Source: Bog-473 sp963711065 (GTDB lineage Bacteria > Actinomycetota > Acidimicrobiia > Acidimicrobiales > RAAP-2). From it: 64,000 nucleotides of DNA. Position 1 is the first letter of the stretch. Each line of letters begins with the position of its first letter. Shown here piece by piece: positions 25,562 through 34,204 of this stretch. Made by a program: the position numbers and the translations under genes. The notes below the pieces were generated by a model that saw nothing but the letters and a program-made list of their open reading frames with translations, was not told where the DNA came from and searched no databases. The stretch spans positions 1 to 64,000 of the forward strand of contig CAVQCO010000008.1 of the NCBI GenBank assembly GCA_963711065.1. Direction: 5' to 3'.

Positions 25562-25579
25562 GCCGGCCCGTAGGCCGGC
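25562..25579. terminator. GC-rich hairpin after the dehydrogenase operon
   Basis: GCCGGCC, a CGTA loop and GGCCGGC form a perfect 7-bp stem 12 bases after the acyl-CoA dehydrogenase stop. There is no T-tract, as is common for high-GC actinobacterial terminators. The remaining spacer to 25821 holds no gene; an AT-richer patch near 25735-25755 (GTTTAGTCAAAAAGG) and the GGGGAAACTC stretch before the next start may be its promoter. Confidence 0.5.
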
Positions 25580-25821
25580 CCCCGCTTGCGCGACCGAGGG
25601 GCTGCGCTGGCCCGCACCGTCGCATGGGTGACCGCCGTGGCACGCGGGAGGCGACGCGGAACCCTGCACCCACGCCGTACCACGGCAGCACAACACGCGC
25701 ACAACGAATGGCTCTGACTGGCGTGATCGGGCGGCGTTTAGTCAAAAAGGCCCATTCCTTTCGCCACCCCCCCTCCCGATACTGATCCTTGGAAGGGGAA
25801 ACTCAGAGGGGGGAAGATCAC

Positions 25822-27306
25822 GTGCATCGCCATGCCCGTCGCCGTGTCGCGACACTGCTGGTACCGATCGCCGCCATGATCATGAGCTCCATCGCCGCGG
25901 GGCTGGCCGCAGCACCCGCCGGTGCCGCCGGCATCCTGCCGCCGAGCAACCCTGCCGCCAACATCGCGCCGAGCAGCGGTGACTGGGTGGCGTCGATCGA
26001 CGCCGCTCGTGCCCAGGAGGGCGTCGGCTCCCTCAACGTCTCCTCGTCGTCGCTCTCCTCGCTGCCGCTCGCGGAGCAGGTGTTCACCGTGGTCAACGAC
26101 GAGCGCATCGACCGCGGCCTGCAGCCGATCGACTACATGACGTCCCAGCTCGACGCCTACGCGCAGGGTGGGGCGAATGCGGGCACGGACCCCTCGTTCC
26201 CCACCGCCGTGACCGGCGGCGCACCGATCACCTTCGGCGGCTCCATCTGGGCGGGCGGTCTGACCTCCGTGCCGGAGGCCGACTACTACTGGATGTACGA
26301 CGACGGCTGGGGCGGATCCTCCACGACCAACACCGCGTGCAGCCTCGCGAACCTCTCCGGCTGCTGGGGCCACCGCGACATCATCCTGCACCAGTTCGCC
26401 GGCTGCCCGACGGGGCCGCCGATCCTCTCCATGGGTGCGGCCTACTCGGCGTCGGGGTACTCGGGTGGTTCCATCGCGGCGATCTTCGTCAGCTCGTGCA
26501 CGCCGCCCAGCGACGTCACCATGACGTGGGGCCAGGTGTCCGACGCGGTCCAGGCGCAATCCCGCACGGTGGGCATCGCGCCGCTGAGCAACGGGACCGG
26601 GTACTGGGAGGCCCAGTCCGACGGGACGGTCGCGGCGTTCGGCGCCGCGCCGAGCTACGGCTCGCTCACCGGCTCGCTGAACTCGCCGATCGTCGGCATC
26701 GCGGCGACACCCGATGGCCGCGGCTACTGGCTGGTGGCCGCCGACGGCGGGGTCTTCAGCTTCGGCGACGCCGGCTTCTACGGGTCGACGGGCTCGCTGC
26801 ACCTGAACCGGCCGATCGTCGGCATGGCCTCGACACCGAGTGGAAAGGGCTACTGGATGGTGGCGTCCGACGGCGGCATCTTCAGCTTCGGCGACGCACC
26901 GTTCTACGGCTCCATGGGCGGGTCGCCGCTCAACGCGGAGATCGTGGGGATCGCGGCCGACCCGGTGTCGGGCGGCTACTGGGAGGTGGCGTCCGACGGC
27001 GGCATCTTCAGCTACCACGCCCCGTTCCTCGGGAGCGCCGGCTCGCTGCACCTGAACAAGCCGATCGTCGGGATGGAGGCCTCGCCCAACGGGCAGGGCT
27101 ACCGCTTCGTCGCCTCCGACGGCGGCATCTTCACCTACGGCCAGGCTCCCTTCGAGGGCTCGACCGGCAGCATCCCGCTCGTGGCCCCGGTGGTGGGCAT
27201 GGCGCCCGACAACGTGACCAACGGCTACTGGATCGCCGCCGCCGACGGGGGGATCTTCACCTTCGGCGGCGCCTCCTACATGGGCCGGGTGAGCTCGGCC
27301 GCCTAG
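25822..27306 (+). CDS. Secreted CAP-domain protein with six propeller-like 42-residue repeats
   Basis: 494 residues, GTG at 25822 after a GAGGGGGG ribosome site. A signal peptide covers about residues 1-35 (LLVPIAAMIMSSIAAGLAAAPAGA). Residues 60-235 form a CAP/SCP-like domain: EQVFTVVNDERIDRGLQPI, the DYYWMYDDGWGG segment, CWGHRDIIL with the conserved His-Arg, and a final strand IAAIFVSSC; paired cysteines are present. The C-terminal half has six repeats of the YW-VASDGGIFSFGDAPFYGS type, probably a beta-propeller. The same repeats occur at 45 kb. CAP domains with similar set-ups are cell-surface proteins of unknown activity. Confidence 0.83.
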   Translation: MHRHARRRVATLLVPIAAMIMSSIAAGLAAAPAGAAGILPPSNPAANIAPSSGDWVASIDAARAQEGVGSLNVSSSSLSSLPLAEQVFTVVNDERIDRGLQPIDYMTSQLDAYAQGGANAGTDPSFPTAVTGGAPITFGGSIWAGGLTSVPEADYYWMYDDGWGGSSTTNTACSLANLSGCWGHRDIILHQFAGCPTGPPILSMGAAYSASGYSGGSIAAIFVSSCTPPSDVTMTWGQVSDAVQAQSRTVGIAPLSNGTGYWEAQSDGTVAAFGAAPSYGSLTGSLNSPIVGIAATPDGRGYWLVAADGGVFSFGDAGFYGSTGSLHLNRPIVGMASTPSGKGYWMVASDGGIFSFGDAPFYGSMGGSPLNAEIVGIAADPVSGGYWEVASDGGIFSYHAPFLGSAGSLHLNKPIVGMEASPNGQGYRFVASDGGIFTYGQAPFEGSTGSIPLVAPVVGMAPDNVTNGYWIAAADGGIFTFGGASYMGRVSSAA

Positions 27307-27323
27307 CGCGCCCGGGCCCTGGG

Positions 27324-28541
27324 TCAGACGACCCCGCGCCCCGCCAGCTCGTCGAGCTCGGCCTCGCTCAGCCCCACCAGGCCGCACCACACCTCGCGGT
27401 TGTGCTCGCCCAGCCGCGGCACGCCACGCGGCACGGCCGCGGGGTGCCCGGCCAGGCGGGGAAAGGGAGCCTGCTGGCGCACGGGCCCGATGACCGGGTC
27501 CTCGACCGAGACGAGGTCGCCGCGGGCGGCCATGTGGGGGTCGGCGAAGATGTCGGCGGCGCTGTAGGCCGTCCCGACGGGCACGTCGTGCTCGACGCAG
27601 CGGGCGGTGACGTCCGCGGCGGTCCGGCCGGAGGTCCACTCGGCCACGATGCCGTTGATCTCGTCCCCGTGGGCGGCGCGGTCGGCCAGGGTGGCGAAGC
27701 GCGGGTCGCCGGCCAGGTCGGGGCGGCCCATGGCCGCGCACAGGCGGGCGAAGTTGGCGTCGGAGCCGGCGACGATGCAGACGTAGAACCCGTCGGCCGT
27801 GGGGTAATTGTCGAGCGGGGCCGACTGTGACAAGCGGTTGCCCTCGCGCCGGCGGACGATGCCCAGCCGGTCGTAGCCGGCCAACGTCCACTCGAGGATG
27901 CGCAGGATGGAGCCGTACAGGGGGGCGTCGATCACCTCGCCGCGGGCACCGTCGCCTGCGGTGTCCCGTCCGTACAGGGACGCCACCGCGGCGAAGGCCG
28001 CGAACACGCCCGTCAGGTAGTCCGACACGGTCACGCCCGGCCGCACCGGCGGACGGTCGGGCTCGCCGGTGAGGTTCAGGAGGCCGCCGAACGCGATGCC
28101 CAGCCGGTCCAGACCCGGCCGGGGCGCATAGGGGCCGCTCTGCCCGAAGACGCTGATGCGCACGTAGACCAGGTCGGCGGGGAGATCGTCGGGGCCGAGG
28201 CCCCAGCGCTCCATCGTGCCGGGCCGGAAGTTCTCGCACAGGACGTCGGCGGTGCCCACCAGCCGCGTGAAGAGGTCCTTGCCCTCCGGCTGCCGCAGGT
28301 CGCAGGTGACGCCGCGTCGGCCGCGGCCCTCGACGGCCCACGAGAGGGAGTAGCCGGGCCCGTCGTCGACCGGGACGAACGGGCCCATCGTCCGCATGAA
28401 GTCACCCTCGCCCGGCAGCTCGACCTTGATCACGTCGGCGCCGAGCTCGCCGAGCAACCCCGCGCAGAAGGGTGCCGAGATGCGGGTGCCGACGTCGACC
28501 ACGCGGATGCCGGCCAGTGGCCCCGCAGGCGTACCGCTCAT
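27324..28541 (-). CDS. CaiB/BaiF-type (family III) CoA-transferase
   Basis: 405 residues, ATG at 28541 overlapping the stop of the upstream crotonase gene by four bases. Family III CoA-transferases move CoA between acids through a mixed anhydride on an aspartate. Seen: GIRVVDVGTRISAPFCAGLL, GADVIKVELPGEGDFMR, CENFRPGTMERWGL, the probable catalytic Asp in GEVIDAPLYGSIL, and the C-terminal VPRLGEHNREVW. It would activate a carboxylic acid without ATP. It is coupled to a crotonase and lies in a run of CoA-ester genes; substrate unknown. Confidence 0.94.
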   Translation of the reverse strand: MSGTPAGPLAGIRVVDVGTRISAPFCAGLLGELGADVIKVELPGEGDFMRTMGPFVPVDDGPGYSLSWAVEGRGRRGVTCDLRQPEGKDLFTRLVGTADVLCENFRPGTMERWGLGPDDLPADLVYVRISVFGQSGPYAPRPGLDRLGIAFGGLLNLTGEPDRPPVRPGVTVSDYLTGVFAAFAAVASLYGRDTAGDGARGEVIDAPLYGSILRILEWTLAGYDRLGIVRRREGNRLSQSAPLDNYPTADGFYVCIVAGSDANFARLCAAMGRPDLAGDPRFATLADRAAHGDEINGIVAEWTSGRTAADVTARCVEHDVPVGTAYSAADIFADPHMAARGDLVSVEDPVIGPVRQQAPFPRLAGHPAAVPRGVPRLGEHNREVWCGLVGLSEAELDELAGRGVV

Positions 28542-29389
28542 GCGTCCGAGTCCGGGTGGCCCTGGTCCCGCTCGGCCATGACCTCCCGCATGGAGCCCTT
28601 GGCCTTGCGCGCCGCCAGCGCGTTCAGCGCGGTGGCCGAGTTGTGGACCCAGTGGTGCGCCATGAAGTGGTACTTGAGCGCGTCGCGCTTGCCCATCAGG
28701 GTGCCGGTCTGGTTGAGGGTGTCCTTGACCGTCTGGGCCGTCACCGGCGGCACCAGTGCGATCCTCTCCGCGAGCTCGCGCGTCGCCGCCGCCAGCTCCG
28801 CCCGCGGGACGACCCGGTTGACGAGGCCGAGGCGCCAGGCCTCCTGGGCGTCGATGGTGTCGCCCGTGAGCAGGAATTCCTTGGCCTTGCGGATCCCGAG
28901 CTCCCAGGGCTCCACCAAGAGCTCCACGCCGGCCCCGGTGAGGCGGAGCACCGGATTGGAGAAGACGGCGTCGTCGGCGGCGACGATGAGGTCGCACATG
29001 GCGGCGAGCATGAGGCCCGCCGCGATGCAGCTGCCCTGCACGGCGGCGATCGTCGGCTTGCGGAAGTCGTGGATGCGCAGGCAGCGGTCGAAGTACATCG
29101 TCTTCTCGTGCTCGAATTTGCCCTCGGGCGTCTCGCGGCGTGCCACCCAGGGGTCGTCCCCCTCCCCGCCGACGAGGGCCTTGAGGTCGTGACCCGACGA
29201 GAAGTGCTTGCCCTCGCCGGCGAGGATCACCACGCGCACGGCGTCGTCGGCGTCGGCGCGGTCGAAGGCGGCGTCGATCTCGTCGATGAGGGTCGAGTTC
29301 TGGGCGTTGGCGACGTCGGGGCGGTTCATCGTGATGGTGGCCACGGCACCGTCGGTCTCGTAGCGGATCGTCTCGAAGTCCTCTGCCAT
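28538..29389 (-). CDS. Enoyl-CoA hydratase/isomerase (crotonase) family protein
   Basis: 283 residues from the ATG at 29389. I prefer this to the ATG at 29398 because the GAGGGAGG ribosome site stands eight bases upstream. Oxyanion-hole blocks HFSSGHDLKAL and GSCIAAGLMLAAMCDL are present. The classical catalytic glutamates are replaced (GLM in place of GCE, and SNPVLRL in place of QPE), so hydratase activity is doubtful; other crotonase reactions remain possible. The C-terminus (KYHFMAHHWVHNSATALNAL) is long and divergent. It is coupled with the CoA-transferase gene. Confidence 0.9.
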   Translation of the reverse strand: MAEDFETIRYETDGAVATITMNRPDVANAQNSTLIDEIDAAFDRADADDAVRVVILAGEGKHFSSGHDLKALVGGEGDDPWVARRETPEGKFEHEKTMYFDRCLRIHDFRKPTIAAVQGSCIAAGLMLAAMCDLIVAADDAVFSNPVLRLTGAGVELLVEPWELGIRKAKEFLLTGDTIDAQEAWRLGLVNRVVPRAELAAATRELAERIALVPPVTAQTVKDTLNQTGTLMGKRDALKYHFMAHHWVHNSATALNALAARKAKGSMREVMAERDQGHPDSDA

Positions 29390-29449
29390 CTCACCCATCC
29401 TCCCTCGGCCACTCATCCTGTCGCGCCGCGCCGCCGCACCCGGGGACGC

Positions 29450-30629
29450 TCATCCCCGCGGCAGCCCCAGGACGCGCTCGCCGACCAGCGTCCGTTGGAT
29501 CTCGTTCGTGCCGGCGAAGATGGAGGACGCCTGGTAATACAGCCACGAGCGCTGCCAGGCGCCGTCGTCGGGGTTGCCGGGGGCGCCCTCCCACAGCGGC
29601 GAGGCCGGCCCCAGCACGTCGAGCGCGGTCTGGTGCAACCGCTTGGACATCTCGCTCCAGTACAGCTTCAGCGCGCTGCCCTCCGGGCCCGGCGCCTCGC
29701 CCTTGGACAGGCGGGTCAGCGAGCGCCAATTGTGGAGCTGGAAGAGGCGGACCTCGGTCGCCGCCTGAGCCAGCTGTTGGCGCAGGCGCCAATCGTCGAA
29801 GCTGCCGTTGGCCTGGGCGAGGCGGAGGAGCTCCTCTATCAATTGCGTGTGGATCACGAGTTGGCGCGGGTTGATGCCGCGCTCGTGGGCCAGGGTCGAG
29901 CCGGCCACGGCCCAGCCCGCGCCCTCGTCGCCGACGCGCTCGGTGGTCCGGCACGAAGACGTCGTGCAACTCGACCTCGTTGAATTCGGCCTCCCCGGTC
30001 GACTGGACGAGCGGGCGGACCTCGACCCCGTCCGCATGCAGGTCGACGATGAGGGCGGTGATGCCCTGCTGGCGCTTCGGCGCGTCGGGGTCGGAGCGTG
30101 TCAGGCAGAGCCCCCAGTCGGCGAACTGTGCGTAGGAGGTCCAGACCTTGCGGCCGGTGACCCGGTAGCCGCCGTCGGCCGGCACGGCCCGGGTGCTGAG
30201 CGAGGCCAGGTCGCTGCCCGCGTCGGGCTCGCTGAAGAGCTGGCACCACAGCTCGGAGGCCGAGAGGATGCGGGGGAGGTAGCGCTCCTTCTGTCCCGGC
30301 GTCCCGTGCGCCAGCAGCGTGGGCCCGACGAGGTTGATGCCGATGCGGCCGACGAGCTCGGGGGCCCGTGCCCGCGCCAGCTCCTCGATCACGACGTAGT
30401 TCTCGAGCGCCCCGAGCCCGCGGCCGCCGTACTCCTCCGGCCAGGTGATGCCCACCCAGCGGTCGGCCGCCAGGTCGCCCTGCCAGCGCCGCCCGAACGC
30501 CACCGTGTCGGCCAGGTCGTCGAAGCGGGGCGGCAGCCCGACGCCGTAGGGCCAGGGGAGGTGCTCCATCAGCCAGCCCCGGAACGCCTCGCGCAGTTTC
30601 TCCTGCTCGGCCGTGGCGCGCAGATCCAT
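29450..30629 (-). pseudogene. Acyl-CoA dehydrogenase interrupted by a one-base frameshift near 29.95 kb
   Basis: The first frame from the ATG at 30629 (MDLRATAEQEKLREAFRGWL) runs through CQLFSEPDAGSDLASLSTRA, VTGRKVWTSYA and FNEVELHDVFVPD. The protein then continues one base out of phase as TERVGDEGAGWAVAGSTLAHE to FAGTNEIQRTLVGERVLGLPRG and the stop at 29450. Removing one C in the GGACCACCGAG stretch restores a normal 392-residue enzyme, so the rest of the sequence is unspoiled. It is divergent from another dehydrogenase with a shared operator. Either a very recent mutation or a consensus error. Confidence 0.85.
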
Positions 30630-30661
30630 CCGCCGCAGCATGGCACAGCCCCCGCGCGGGG

Positions 30662-30675
30662 TGACACCCATGTCA
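30662..30675. promoter_or_regulatory. Palindromic operator TGACACCCATGTCA (site 5 of 9)
   Basis: In the divergent promoter of two acyl-CoA dehydrogenase genes, 32 bases from the minus-strand start (30629) and 24 bases from the plus-strand start (30700). Sequence identical to site 4. Confidence 0.75.
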
Positions 30676-30699
30676 GGGATGACCGTAGACTGCGCCGCC

Positions 30700-31881
30700 G
30701 TGGACTTCGACCTCTCCGCCGACCAGCAGGCACTGCGCGGTGCGGCGGCCACGCTGCTCGACCGGTTCGCCGGACACGACGCGTTGCGGGCCCGCGTGGG
30801 CCCGGGCGCGGTCGTGGGCACGCTGCCCGGTGCGGGTGAGCCGCCGGCGGCCCCCGAGGGGGCCGCGCCCGGTCGGGCGGATGCGCCGCAGGGGTACGAC
30901 GCCGCGGTGTGGTCCGCCATGGCGGACCAGGGCTGGCTCGCCCTCGAGCTGCCCGAGGACGACGACGGCCTCGGACTCGGCATGGTGGAGGTGGCCGTGC
31001 TGTGCGAGGAGATCGGGCGGCGCCTGGTGGCGGCGCCCTTCCTGCCGTCCGTCGTGGCGCTCGGAGCCCTGTGCGGGGCCGAGGCGCGGGCCGACGAGGG
31101 GACGAAGGAGTGGCGCGAGGCGCTGAGCCAGGGCGCGGCCGTGGGGTGCGTCGCCTGCGGGCCCGGTGCCGACGCGATCGCGGTCGACCCGTCCGGTCCG
31201 GCCGGCGAGGTGCGCCTCACGGGGGCGTCGGCGCCCACCGCGTACGCACCGTCGGCCGACGTGGCCGTGGTCGCCGTGGCCGGCGCGGTCTACGCCGTCG
31301 ACCTGCGCGGCGCGGGCCGACCGGACGCCCTCCCGGCGATGGACCGCACCAGGGAGCTGGGTGTCCTGGCCTTCGACGGCACGCCCGCCCGCCGTCTCGG
31401 AGGCGCCGACGCGGCTGACCTGCTGGTGGACCGCGCCGCCACGCTGGCCAGCGCAGAGATGCTGGGTGCGGCCGACCACGTGTTGTCGATGACGGTCGGC
31501 TACGCCAAGGACCGCGTCCAGTTCGGCAGGCCCATCGGCTCCTTCCAGGCGGTCAAGCACATGCTGGCGGACGCCCTGGTCGACGTCGAGGGCATGCGCT
31601 CGACGGTCTACTACGCGGCATGGTGCGCCGCGGCCGGCGACCCAGAACGATCGCTGTCGGCCAGCATGGCCAAGGCCTGGTGCTCCGATGCGTCGCGTCG
31701 GGTCATGGCGGCAGGGCTGCAGGTCCACGGTGGCATCGGGTTCACCTGGGAGCACGACATGCACCTCTACGTCAAACGCGCCCAACTCGACCAGGTCAGC
31801 TTCGGCGACGCCGCCTTTCACCGCGACCGCATCGCAGCCGTGTTGCGGGCGCGGCTGGACGCAGGCGCGCCGCTCTCCTGA
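30700..31881 (+). CDS. Acyl-CoA dehydrogenase, smaller subunit type
   Basis: 393 residues from the GTG at 30700 (MDFDLSADQQALRGAAATLL); an ATG at 30679 would add seven residues and remains possible. The middle contains an Ala/Gly-rich insertion. The C-terminal domain is typical of short partners: YAKDRVQFGRPIGSFQAVKHMLA and LQVHGGIGFTWEHDMHLYVKR. It resembles the first half of the fused enzyme at 22 kb. It is divergent from the frameshifted large-type dehydrogenase and was probably its partner, under the operator between them. Confidence 0.92.
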   Translation: MDFDLSADQQALRGAAATLLDRFAGHDALRARVGPGAVVGTLPGAGEPPAAPEGAAPGRADAPQGYDAAVWSAMADQGWLALELPEDDDGLGLGMVEVAVLCEEIGRRLVAAPFLPSVVALGALCGAEARADEGTKEWREALSQGAAVGCVACGPGADAIAVDPSGPAGEVRLTGASAPTAYAPSADVAVVAVAGAVYAVDLRGAGRPDALPAMDRTRELGVLAFDGTPARRLGGADAADLLVDRAATLASAEMLGAADHVLSMTVGYAKDRVQFGRPIGSFQAVKHMLADALVDVEGMRSTVYYAAWCAAAGDPERSLSASMAKAWCSDASRRVMAAGLQVHGGIGFTWEHDMHLYVKRAQLDQVSFGDAAFHRDRIAAVLRARLDAGAPLS

Positions 31882-31887
31882 GAGGCG

Positions 31888-32544
31888 CTACGAGCCGAGG
31901 TTGCGGGTCGGCGTCCCGTTGATCCGCAACAGGACGAGTGCCTCGCCCTCCGCCCCGTGCGCGGCCGCGGTCCCGTTGCTGAGCCGCTGCGGCGGCACGA
32001 CGACCGTGAGGCGGACGCTGACAAGGTAGTCGGCGCGAACCACCGCCTTCTCGAGGACCTGCCCGTGCACCGGCGCGGCGTGCGGCGTGCAGGTCGGCCC
32101 GGACGTGCGCGGCACGCGGGCCGAGTAGTCGGCGAGGCTCTCGGTCCGGGTGAAGGCACCGCCGCCGGCGGTCCACGGGGTGGAGCCGCCCACGATGGCG
32201 GTGTACGCGCTCAGCGCGCAGCTGATGGCCGCCGGGTCGAGCACCGCGAGCAGCCTCGTCTGCTGCGCACTGACCTGGGAGACGGCCATGCGTTCCGGGG
32301 GCACGTAGGCCACGAGTCGCACCTGGGCGACGGTGCCCGTCCCGGCACCGGCCGACAGCGTGCTCACCAGGTCCAAGGCGAACGAGGTCGACCCGGTGGG
32401 GGAGCCGAAGGTCTCGGTCGACGCGTTCTGCACCGTCACCGTGGCCCCGCTCGGGGCGGACGACGCGCCGAGCACGGCGAAGCCGGCGGCCGCCAGCGTC
32501 AGGACCGCGAGCAGCGCGAGCGGGACGAGGTTGCGGCGAGGCAC
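31888..32544 (-). CDS. Exported protein of unknown function
   Basis: 218 residues, ATG at 32544. An N-terminal signal peptide or anchor is evident (residues 1-27, LVPLALLAVLTLAAAGFAVLG). The mature part is rich in Ala, Val and Thr and appears all-beta, with two cysteines (about residues 118 and 153) that could form a disulfide. I do not recognise a family. It converges on the acyl-CoA dehydrogenase gene with a six-base gap. Confidence 0.68.
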   Translation of the reverse strand: MPRRNLVPLALLAVLTLAAAGFAVLGASSAPSGATVTVQNASTETFGSPTGSTSFALDLVSTLSAGAGTGTVAQVRLVAYVPPERMAVSQVSAQQTRLLAVLDPAAISCALSAYTAIVGGSTPWTAGGGAFTRTESLADYSARVPRTSGPTCTPHAAPVHGQVLEKAVVRADYLVSVRLTVVVPPQRLSNGTAAAHGAEGEALVLLRINGTPTRNLGS

Positions 32545-32627
32545 GCGGCAACGCTACTGCGGGTCCTTCGGCGCAGCGGGCCATGCCCGGCCCGACCGCC
32601 CGCCGGGCCGCGGGCCGCCGCCCCCGG

Positions 32628-34139
32628 TCACGTCGCGGCGCGGCGGCGCAGCTCGGCGCGGTCCGCCTTGCCCGACCCCAGCAGCGGGAGCCGATGGAGT
32701 CGCTCGACCCGCTCCGGGGTCTTGAAGGTCGCCATGCCCCGGCTGGCGAACCACCGCCGGCATTCCTCGACGTCGAAGGGCTTGGACGACTCGACGAACG
32801 CCGCCACGCGCTCGCCCATCAGCGCGTCGGGATAGCCCACCGCGACCGCGTGGCGCACGTCGGGGTGAGCCTCGAGCGCGGCCTCGACCTCGGAGGCGGA
32901 GATGTTCTCGCCCCCGCGGATGATCACGTCCTTGAGCCGCCCGACGATCCGCACCCAGCCGTCCCCGTCGATCGTGGCCAGGTCGCCCGTGCGGAACCAG
33001 CCGCCCCGGGCGATGACGGCGTCCGTCAGCCCCACGTCGGCGTAGCCGGCGAACATCTCGGGCCCGCGCACCCAGAGCTCCCCGGCGGCGCCGGTCGGCA
33101 GCGCCCTCCCGGAGGCCGGGTCCGAGACGCGCAGCTCGACTTCGCCGACGGCGCGCCCGTCGGTGTCGCGGGCCTTCTCGAAGGGGTCGTCGTCCGTGCT
33201 GGTCGTCACGGTCGGTGCCTCGGTCGACCCGTAGGTGCGCTTCACCCGGCAGTCGAAGAGGCGCGCCGTGTCCTCGACGAACGCCGGCGTCACCGAGGCG
33301 CCCCCGCTCGAGACGAGCCGCACCGAGGAGACGTCCGCGCCGCCGCCCTCGACGAGGGCGCGGCCCATGGCGATGAAGAAGGTGGGCGGTCCGGCCAGGT
33401 ACGAGACGTGCTCGCGCGCGACGAGCGCCAGCGCCTGTTCGGGGTCGAAGCGGCGGACGAGGACCGACCGCAGGCCGGCCGCGCCCGGCAGCAGCACCCC
33501 GTTGAGGAGGCCGGAGATGTGGGCCATGGGGGCGGGCATGAGCACGGCGTCGGTGGGCCCCAGGCCGTGCACCCGCGCCATCAGCGCGGCCTTCCAGCTC
33601 AGGCCCCGCTGCGTGTGCAGCACCGCCTTGGGGACGCCGGTCGAGCCGGAGGTGAACAGGACCAGCGCCACGTCCGCCGGCCGCGCTGCGAAGGCGCCGA
33701 CGGGGACGGGCGCCCCGCCGAGCGTCCCGGCCAGGGCGACCGGGTCGGAGAGGGCCTCCGGCGGGAGCTCCACGACGAGCGCGGGGTCGATCTGTCCCAG
33801 TGCCGCCTCCACGTCGGCGGTCCCGAACGAGTGCAGCAGCGGTGCGGCGACGGCCCCGATGCGCCAGCAGGCACGGGTGAGCACGGCCGCGGCCAGGCTG
33901 TTGGGCACCTGCCAGGCCACCGCAGCACCCCGGTCCGCCCCCCGCTCCCGGAGCCCTCCGGCGACGGCGGCCACCAACGCGTCCGCCTGGGAGGCCGAGA
34001 GCCGCGTGTCGCCGTCGACCACCTCGCCGCCGCCGGCCGAGAGCAGCGCGTCGAGCGTCGGGACGTCCCATGGTCCCCCCGGACGCCGGTAGGTCCGGGC
34101 CAGGCGCGGCACCCAGGTGGCTCGCAGGCGGTCCGTCAC
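32628..34139 (-). CDS. AMP-binding acyl-CoA synthetase/ligase
   Basis: 503 residues, GTG at 34139. Adenylation motifs: P-loop LFTSGSTGVPKAVLHTQRG, TYGSTEAPTVTTST, GWFRTGDLATIDGDGW, hinge VGRLKDVIIRGGENISASEVE and the catalytic-lysine region LPLLGSGKADRAEL. It activates a carboxylic acid to the CoA ester. It is divergent from an acyl-CoA dehydrogenase, with a palindromic operator in the 65-base shared promoter, so ligase and dehydrogenase are probably induced together. Confidence 0.93.
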   Translation of the reverse strand: MTDRLRATWVPRLARTYRRPGGPWDVPTLDALLSAGGGEVVDGDTRLSASQADALVAAVAGGLRERGADRGAAVAWQVPNSLAAAVLTRACWRIGAVAAPLLHSFGTADVEAALGQIDPALVVELPPEALSDPVALAGTLGGAPVPVGAFAARPADVALVLFTSGSTGVPKAVLHTQRGLSWKAALMARVHGLGPTDAVLMPAPMAHISGLLNGVLLPGAAGLRSVLVRRFDPEQALALVAREHVSYLAGPPTFFIAMGRALVEGGGADVSSVRLVSSGGASVTPAFVEDTARLFDCRVKRTYGSTEAPTVTTSTDDDPFEKARDTDGRAVGEVELRVSDPASGRALPTGAAGELWVRGPEMFAGYADVGLTDAVIARGGWFRTGDLATIDGDGWVRIVGRLKDVIIRGGENISASEVEAALEAHPDVRHAVAVGYPDALMGERVAAFVESSKPFDVEECRRWFASRGMATFKTPERVERLHRLPLLGSGKADRAELRRRAAT

Positions 34140-34170
34140 GGCAGGGCACCCTATCGGGGCCCCACTAGCG

Positions 34171-34184
34171 TGACGCCGATGTCA
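34171..34184. promoter_or_regulatory. Palindromic operator TGACGCCGATGTCA (site 6 of 9)
   Basis: In the divergent promoter between the acyl-CoA ligase (31 bases from its start) and the acyl-CoA dehydrogenase (20 bases from its start). Confidence 0.72.
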
Positions 34185-34204
34185 GCGCCGCGCAGGACGC
34201 CAGG

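Noticed and set aside
25551..25821. Possible riboswitch (c-di-AMP type) before the secreted CAP-repeat gene
   Set aside because: Such elements precede cell-wall hydrolases in actinobacteria, but I could not find the conserved core sequences, only a 7-bp hairpin and a promoter-like AT patch.
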